Positions 7,267 through 12,357 of a stretch of DNA of 12,357 nucleotides are shown in pieces. The position numbers and the translations under genes were made by a program. The stretch's first letter is position 1. Every line of letters begins with the position of its first letter. Source of the stretch: Zygnema cylindricum (Eukaryota > Streptophyta > Zygnematophyceae > Zygnematales > Zygnemataceae); the NCBI GenBank assembly GCA_037447655.1, contig JBBHKE010003334.1, forward strand, positions 1-12,357, given 5' to 3'. The notes under the pieces are model-generated. The model saw nothing but the letters and a program-made list of their open reading frames with translations, was not told where the DNA came from and searched no databases.

Positions 7267-8500
7267 GGAATGTTCAGAATTGTTTTTTGCAATGAAAAGA
7301 GTGTTCTCTACTTGTGTGCAAGTGAGATGATGCTTTGGCACAAAAGGTTGGGGCATGTGCATCTAGATAGATTAAAGAAACTGAAGAAAAAGTGAATAGT
7401 GGAGGGTATTACTTTTGAGATAATGAGACCTTTGATGATTGCAGTGGATGTGCTCAAGGGAAGATTCATAGGCTTCCATTTCCAAAGGCAACCTCATTTA
7501 GGAGAGAGAAAGTATTGGATCTAATTCACACTGATGTTTGGGGACTTGCTAGATATGCTTCACATGGGGGGAAGAGGTAGATGTTAACTATCACATATGA
7601 TTGGTTTAGATACACAAAAGTATACTTTCTCAGACATAAGTCAGAGGTATTGAGATGTTTCAAAGAGTATTAAGTATGGAGTGAAAAACTACACGAAATC
7701 TCAATAAAAGAAATAAGAAGTGATAATGGGAAAGAATACACCTTAAGGGAATTTGAAGAATATCTTAAAGAAGGAATTCATCATGAGAAAACTGTTCCCT
7801 ATAATCCGGAACAAAATGGAGTAGCAGAAAGAGTGAATAGAACTTTAGGAGATATGTCCAAAAGTATGTTAACTGATAAGAGGATAGGGTTGCAATTTTG
7901 GGCGGAGTCTATGAACTATGCTAATTTCATCAAAAATAGAGTCCTAACTTCAGCAAATAAGGAGGAAACTTCGTATGAGAGGTGGACAGGAAGAAAGTCT
8001 GATTTGTCTAGTTTGAGAGTGTTCGGAAGTCAAGTCTACAGTTTGGATTTCGATAAGACTAAATGGAAGTTAGAGGGGAGAGAGAAGCCTGGATATCTTG
8101 TAGGATATGATGAGAGCACAAAAGGATACCGAGTGTATGACTTGAAAAAGAGAGATATAATTTTGGTAAAACACATAGTGGTGATGAATGAAGAGAAGTC
8201 CATTGATCCATTCAAATATAATAAGGAAGTCAAAATCAGATTTGAAACGGATCAGTTTTCTGACTTTGACTATGAAAATAAGAAGGAAGAGGGAGAAAAA
8301 GAAAAATCTGCAGCTCTACCAAAGGAGAAGGAGGAAAGGACAACATCCGAGGCAACGCCACAATACGAAGTATAAACCGATGGGGAACTTGATGAGACAC
8401 CGGAATTGGAAGATAGGGGAGGTAAAAATCGCCCTAAACAAAACCCAAGGATGCCTTCGAAACTGGCGTCCGATTTTGAAGGGGGAAGAAGATGTGGTAA
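7267..8500 (+). pseudogene. Element 2 integrase with GAG_pre-integrase, catalytic triad intact
   Basis: The region starts with LWHKRLGHVHLDRL (7334-7380), giving the two His of the HHCC finger. A stop at 7393-7395 and a frameshift before 7434 follow, then CSGC, the Cys pair. The catalytic residues are Asp 7533-7535 (HTDVWG), Asp 7722-7724 (RSDNGKEY) and Glu 7827-7829 (NGVAERVNRT). The spacing from second Asp to Glu is exactly 35 codons, as expected of D,D(35)E. Stops at 7578-7580 and 7671-7673 interrupt the core. The C-terminal part (7833-8375) has YERWTGRK and FGSQVYSLD and ends in a charged, low-complexity tail to RT. Stop 8373-8375 and a shift near 8500 end the frame. Confidence 0.95.
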
Positions 8501-9310
8501 AGGTTTCAAGAAAGACAAGTAAATAACCAACTCACAAAGATGTCTCACCCAAATGAACCTCAGACATACAAAAAGGCCATAAACACTCCACAAAGTGGCT
8601 AGTGGATCACAGCTATAAATGAAGAAATGGCCTCTATCATGGAAGCCAATACATGGGAGTTGGTAGATTGTCCACCAGACCGAAAACCCATTACATGTAA
8701 GTGGGTTTTTAAACTCAAATTAAACCTGGATAATACCATTGAGAGGTACAAAGCTAGGTTAGTTGCAAAAGGATATACTCAGAAAGAGGGGATAGACTAC
8801 GAAGAAACCTCTGCACCTGTAGTCAGATTTCCTTCTGTTAGAATCCTTTTAGGTATAGCCGCAACGAAGGATATGGAAATACACCAGATGGATATTAAAA
8901 CGACCTTTTTGCACGGAGATTTGGAAGAAGAAATTTACATGAGGCAACCAGATGGATTCGTGGAAAGTGGGGAAGAAAACAAAGTTTGCAAACTGATAAA
9001 ATCACTCTATGGGCTCAAGCAAGCCCCGCGACAGTGGAATATAAAGCTCGATGAATTTCTGACCGGTTTGGGGTATATCAGAATTAGTTCAGATCACTCC
9101 ATATATTTTTTTGAGGATGAGGAAGGAATGATATTTATTGCTATTTATGTGGATGATTTGTTGGTCTTAAGCAAGTCCTTAGATAAAATTAAAAAACTAA
9201 AACGGGATCTTAGAAGTTGCTTTGACATGAAAGATCTCGGCGAAGCAAAGTACATTTTGGGAATTCAAATGGAGAGAGATAGAGGGAATAGGATTATAAG
9301 ACTCACTTAG
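8501..9310 (+). pseudogene. Element 2 reverse transcriptase domain (RVT_2)
   Basis: This copies the element's RNA into DNA. Motifs in order are NTWELVDCP, KWVFKLKLN, the first catalytic Asp in MDIKTTFLHGDLEEE (8890-8930), SLYGLKQAPRQW (9005-9035), YVDDLL at 9146-9160 and LGEAKYILGIQMERD. The 227 codons from 8627 to the stop at 9308-9310 are open, so the catalytic core is uninterrupted; a stop at 8600-8602 lies just before it. The stop at 9308 replaces the Gln of TQKEAI and reading continues in the same frame. I would not take 8627 as a real start: the natural product is part of a polyprotein. Confidence 0.96.
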
Positions 9311-10141
9311 AAAGAAGCAATTAGTAATATGCTAGAAATATTTCAAATGGAGAAAGCAAACTGATGTACTACTCCTATGGATTTGAAGAAAGTGTGTGAG
9401 GGGAGTGAAGAGGGTGCAATATTGATCATTAATGATGAGATAGATGAGATAGAAAGAAGATTTATGGAAAATATCCCTTATCGGCAGATTGTAGGCAGTT
9501 CAATATATTTTATGAATTGTACCCGGCCGGATATAGCTGCAGCTGTAGGAGTTCTCAACAAGAGTCTAAATGAACGAAGAAAGAGAGACTAGGAGGCTGC
9601 CAAAAGGGTGATGAGGTATATGGTGGGGACAAGGGAATTGTGGTTGCATTTGGGAGGGGAGCACGCTGACATCACAACTTGGAGTTATGCCAGTTATGTA
9701 GATGTGCTTTTAAGGCGGTGTACGACTGGATATGTGTTGCAAATTGGATCAGGTGCATGCCGTTGGAGTAGGAAGCAACAGAAAGTAGTTGCTCAGTCCA
9801 CTATGGATGCTGAATACATGGCATCTTGTGCTGCCACCAAAGAATTAATGTGGGTGAAATCTCTTCTTGAAGAACTCGGGTTCATGAAGGCAAGAACTCA
9901 AAATGTTTTTTGTGATAATCAAGCTGCTATCTCTATTGCAGCTAATCCGAAACATCACTTCAAAGCTAAGCATATGGATATTAGACTAAGCTTTGTCAAA
10001 GAGAAGGTTGAAAATATAATCATTAAACTAGTTCATAAAACTGATAAAGAAATGATTGCAGACATGATGACAAAACCAGTACTTTCCCCTAAGTTGATTT
10101 ATTGCAAAGAAAACTGTAGATTAAAATTGAAAAGTGACTAA
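9311..10141 (+). pseudogene. Element 2 RT tail and RNase H, first catalytic Asp lost
   Basis: The frame is the same as RT, broken by stops at 9362-9364 and 9590-9592. It includes CTRPDIAAAVGVL (9520-9555) and then RNase H from about 9610. The first catalytic Asp is Tyr (WSYAS, codon 9686-9688), while element 1 keeps WSDAS. The Glu (MDAEYMAS, near 9810), the next Asp (FCDNQAA, near 9910) and the terminal KHMDIR motif are present. The last 177 codons are open to TAA at 10139-10141, 13 bases before the 3' LTR, which is normal for a copia element. Confidence 0.94.
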
Positions 10142-10146
10142 GAATT

Positions 10147-10154
10147 AATGGGAG
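10147..10154 (+). promoter_or_regulatory. Polypurine tract of element 2
   Basis: AATGGGAG abuts the TG of the 3' LTR. Plant copia elements commonly have a similar GGGAG tract here that primes second-strand DNA synthesis. It is short and interrupted by one T. Confidence 0.65.
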
Positions 10155-10301
10155 TGTTGAAAAGAGGTAATTAATTGTTCACTTCTATATTTTAGACTGT
10201 GAAGAGAGAGAAAGAGAGAACCAAAGGCACGCCATGGCTGCCACGTCATTTAGAAGGAGATAGAGTGAAATAGAAGGTATTTTACTATTTGTAGCAAAGT
10301 A

Positions 10302-10378
10302 CTGCCTTTGGCCGGATTTGAACCGGGGTCTACAGTTTACTATGTCGACCTGAGCCTTATCTATTAAGGCACTAGCGA
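10302..10378 (-). other. tRNA-like segment, antisense in 3' LTR of element 2
   Basis: This copy folds better than the 5' one. It has a 5-bp D-arm-like stem GCCTT/AAGGC (10354-10370 including the loop) and a perfect CCGG/CCGG T-arm around the loop TTCAAAT. The B-box GGTTCAAATCC is unchanged (10314-10324 on the minus strand). The anticodon-like stem has one mismatch. No acceptor stem is present. Confidence 0.6.
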
Positions 10379-10583
10379 AACGTTATACGTATTACGTTTC
10401 ACTCATATTTATCTATTTGTTAAGTAGACTAATTTGCAGCAGACTAACAAAAACACGCATTAATCATTTCATGCATGGAAACAAATCGAAGCCGCATAGA
10501 TACAAATGATCGGACAACAACAATTGCAACTGTCACCAGCAATAAACTTTCGGCGACCTTTTGGGGATATCGTCACGCAACGC

Positions 10584-10589
10584 CACGTG
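10584..10589. promoter_or_regulatory. G-box CACGTG in 3' LTR U3
   Basis: CACGTG lies within GCCACGTGGCACC, an inverted repeat. It matches the G-box in element 1's LTR at 4460-4465; the 5' LTR of element 2 has CACATG instead, a CpG decay change. Confidence 0.45.
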
Positions 10590-11054
10590 GCACCATACTA
10601 TTGGATATCGGAGAAGATGGGAGGATGAACCATGGCTCCCGTTTTGACAAGCGTCACTTTGAAAGCCATGTCGTACAATGGCCATATAATAAACACATCG
10701 CCTAGTGTTCCTTCTTGTACTATATAGTGTTTCTATTGGACTAGGGTTTAGGAGTAGGCAGTCGTAAGTAGGCAGACCAGGACATAGTGAAATTTAGGTA
10801 CCTATCTCTAAGAGAGTTTGTATCTACAAAGGTCATCTTTGACCAGCCATAACTTACTGCTCAGGGTAGCAAATTCAGTGATTCTTTTTGCGGTTGACTC
10901 AGGGAAGGCTTGTCCTCAGAGGGGTGAGAGTGGTCAAAATATTTGTGTGCCTGGGCGGCACTTATTCAGCGGGAAAGTAGAAGGGACAAACATTATCCTA
11001 GTGGCTTTACATAGGCTGCTCATTCTTTGGGTCAATGGAGACCACAGAATTGCA

Positions 11055-11059
11055 CACTC
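11055..11059. repeat. Target-site duplication of element 2, right copy
   Basis: CACTC follows the final CA of the 3' LTR and equals 4830-4834. Removing 4835-11059 restores the pre-insertion site. Confidence 0.95.
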
Positions 11060-11130
11060 TTTAGTCCTGCCTATGGAGCTGAGGCAGCCATGGCTCCACC
11101 ACTCCTTTTTATCTTTCACTGACTATAACA
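11060..11130 (-). repeat. Displaced first ~71 bp of element 1 5' LTR
   Basis: On the minus strand this begins TGTTATAGTCAGTG at 11130 and contains GCCATGGCTGCC (11083-11094), a 12-base word also found near the start of both LTRs of element 2. Running on into 4834 and down, it gives AGAGTGATATAAG, which lines up with AGAGTGAAACAGAAG of element 2's LTR. Added to 4010-4834 it makes a LTR of about 896 bp with TG and CA ends. The five bases after it (AGTTT, 11131-11135) should be element 1's target duplication; the partner is outside the window. Confidence 0.8.
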
Positions 11131-12357
11131 AGTTTAGGGGATAAAGAGAAGGGGTGGAGGTAGAGTGTCTACGCTTTTCTTTTCCTTTTTCACTAATCTA
11201 TTTAGACCTAGAAAATACTCTATAAATAAAATTATTTCAACATCTTTTATATCGGATTTCTTCAACAAATCAATCTGCTCCGTACTTTTCAAAGTTTCGT
11301 ACCGTCGCATTAACAATCACGACACTCTTTGTATAAGATTGAGTTGATGTCCACATCCGGATTGCTTGGCAATCTTAGAAGTAAGTGAGTATCAAATCAC
11401 ATGAACCATCGTCGACCAAATTCTCCCCTAATTTGCGTACATCCTGTAGCGTATTTATGGCTACACTAAAATCTGTGTGTATGGAACTAAGTCTTCAAAA
11501 ACATCACTGGGTATAGAGGTTCCTCCATTCCCTTAGTTACTTGTCTTTTTGTCTTTCTTCCTAGAAATTTCAGGTTGAATCTGGGTTGTGACTGAACCGT
11601 TTGCACCATTGTGTGTGCTTGGAACTTGTGGTGTTGATGGTTTAGGGACAAGAGAGGAAAGAGGGGGGTCGCGTCTATTATAGAAAGGAATAGTTGGAGG
11701 ATATATTAAAAGGAAAGGATGCGATGAAGGAGATTGACCAAAGGGAGAAAAGATATAGTGAAAAAATTTACATGTGGTGTACATCTTCAAAAAGTGCTCC
11801 AGCAAATTCTCAATTGTCCTCGGTATGAGATTCTTCTCTCCGTTGACTTCGCACTCCCTGATCATCTAGTTGATCACTCGCATGCAAGTGATTTTCATCG
11901 ACACATGTTAAAACTTCCTACTGAGAACACGTCCCCTTTCAGAGTTTGTCGTCGCTTCGAGGAAAGTTCCCAACAAGGTACACCTGTTTCTTCATTCGAT
12001 AATTCAGTCTCCCCAGCATCGGTCTTCTCAATTTGGCTTCAGTACGAGGCGGGGACTCTTCGAACCTATTATTATCATTTGTTGCAGGGTAATTTGCCCT
12101 AATTGATTTGAGTGTCCACATATTTGGAAAGAACATACAACACTTAAGAGCAAGGAAGTAGGAACAACGCTGAATAACATAGGTGACAGTCTAAGCAATT
12201 GCAAAAAAGAAGTTGATAGTGTCATGATTGTGTTAAAAGCGAAATATATATACAAAAAATAAAAATAGTGATGACAAAAATGAGGGAATTGTTATTCAAA
12301 ACCATTTTGGATGAAATTTTAAGTTTTGAAATTATTTTTTGATTTTGAATTTTAATA
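11131..12357. other. Flank of the nested elements, no recognised gene
   Basis: About 1.2 kb with no family I recognise. It holds a pyrimidine-rich stretch (11168-11192), a TATAAATA word at 11221-11228, a small hairpin ATCACT/AGTGAT near 11873-11893 and an AT-rich end (12240-12357) with runs of A and T. On the minus strand 11533-11865 is open for 110 codons and rich in Pro, Ser and Thr at its C-terminal half; on the plus strand 11734-12102 is open for 122 codons and overlaps it. Neither has a motif I can name. It could be host intergenic DNA or an older repeat. Confidence 0.4.

Larger units (their letters stand above)
4835..11054 (+). mobile_element. Element 2: Ty1/copia retrotransposon, complete ends, decayed coding
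   Basis: The element is 6,220 bp with two LTRs of 899 and 900 bp, TG...CA ends, a 5-bp duplication, a primer-binding site and a polypurine tract. The internal region codes for gag, protease, integrase, reverse transcriptase and RNase H in copia order, spread over three frames by about five frameshifts (near 6345, 6570, 6765, 7400-7434 and 8500) and about eleven stops. It interrupts the 5' LTR of element 1, in the opposite orientation. The LTRs differ at roughly 90 positions by hand count (about 10%), so it is an old insertion. Confidence 0.97.
10155..11054 (+). repeat. 3' LTR of element 2
   Basis: It starts TGTTGAAAAGAGG and ends CAGAATTGCA, followed by the duplication CACTC. It is 900 bp against 899 bp for the 5' copy, with about one difference in ten bases by hand count. 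It keeps the G-box (10584-10589) and the AGTAGGCAG pair (10753-10775) but has lost the TATA box (TACAAAG). It shares its last bases with element 1's LTR end. Confidence 0.97.

Noticed and set aside
11060-11130. Plain genomic flank right of element 2
   Set aside because: The shared 12-mer, the TG start and the summed LTR length show it is the missing start of element 1's LTR.
11156-11167. GGAGGTAGAGTG, also present in element 2's 5' LTR at 4936-4947, as a sign of a third LTR
   Set aside because: The match does not extend on either side and the word is purine-rich, so chance is likely.
11734-12102. A 122-codon plus-strand gene
   Set aside because: It has no recognisable motif, overlaps a minus-strand frame and has no visible gene context.
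1-12357. CRISPR arrays, bacterial operons, riboswitches or a novel defence system
   Set aside because: No regular direct-repeat arrays and no prokaryotic gene organisation are visible; the content is plant retrotransposon.

Overview
The window is plant nuclear DNA, almost certainly from a seed plant, and is filled mainly by two decayed Ty1/copia (Pseudoviridae-type) LTR retrotransposons of one family. The gene order is Gag - zinc knuckle - aspartic protease - integrase - reverse transcriptase - RNase H. The plant assignment rests on the plant-like copia motifs and G-box-type promoter words, and on a primer site matching my memory of plant initiator tRNA-Met. No species can be named. I see no intact host gene.

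Layout. Element 1 lies on the minus strand. Position 1 cuts it inside RNase H (1-501), followed leftward-to-rightward by reverse transcriptase (531-1323), integrase (1324-2600), protease (2601-3066), gag (3062-4005), primer-binding site (3995-4009) and 5' LTR (from 4010 up). Element 2 lies on the plus strand and is complete at its ends: 5' LTR 4835-5733, primer-binding site 5734-5748, gag-pol 5738-10141, polypurine tract 10147-10154, 3' LTR 10155-11054. It is flanked by the perfect 5-bp duplication CACTC (4830-4834 and 11055-11059).

The architecture is nested. Element 2 appears to have landed, in opposite orientation, inside the 5' LTR of element 1. The first ~71 bp of that LTR are stranded at 11060-11130. 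Joined to 4010-4834 they give about 896 bp, against 899 and 900 bp for the LTRs of element 2, and they share the motif GCCATGGCTGCC and a TG start. The real flank of element 1 therefore starts at 11131; 11131-12357 is AT-rich and holds nothing I recognise.

Two features stand out. First, both primer-binding sites appear complementary to the anticodon arm of initiator tRNA-Met rather than to its 3' end (the half-tRNA type known from Drosophila copia), and the ATG inside each site is the in-frame Gag start codon. Second, the U3 part of every LTR carries a tRNA-like segment with a Pol III B-box on the antisense strand.

Both elements are dead. Each has many stops and several frameshifts. Element 1 has lost catalytic acids in protease, integrase and RNase H, all through apparent G-to-A changes. 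Element 2 keeps the protease Asp, the integrase DDE and the RT YVDD, but has lost the first RNase H Asp and one zinc-knuckle Cys. Its two LTRs differ at about 90 of 900 positions by a hand count, so the insertion is old and element 1 is older.
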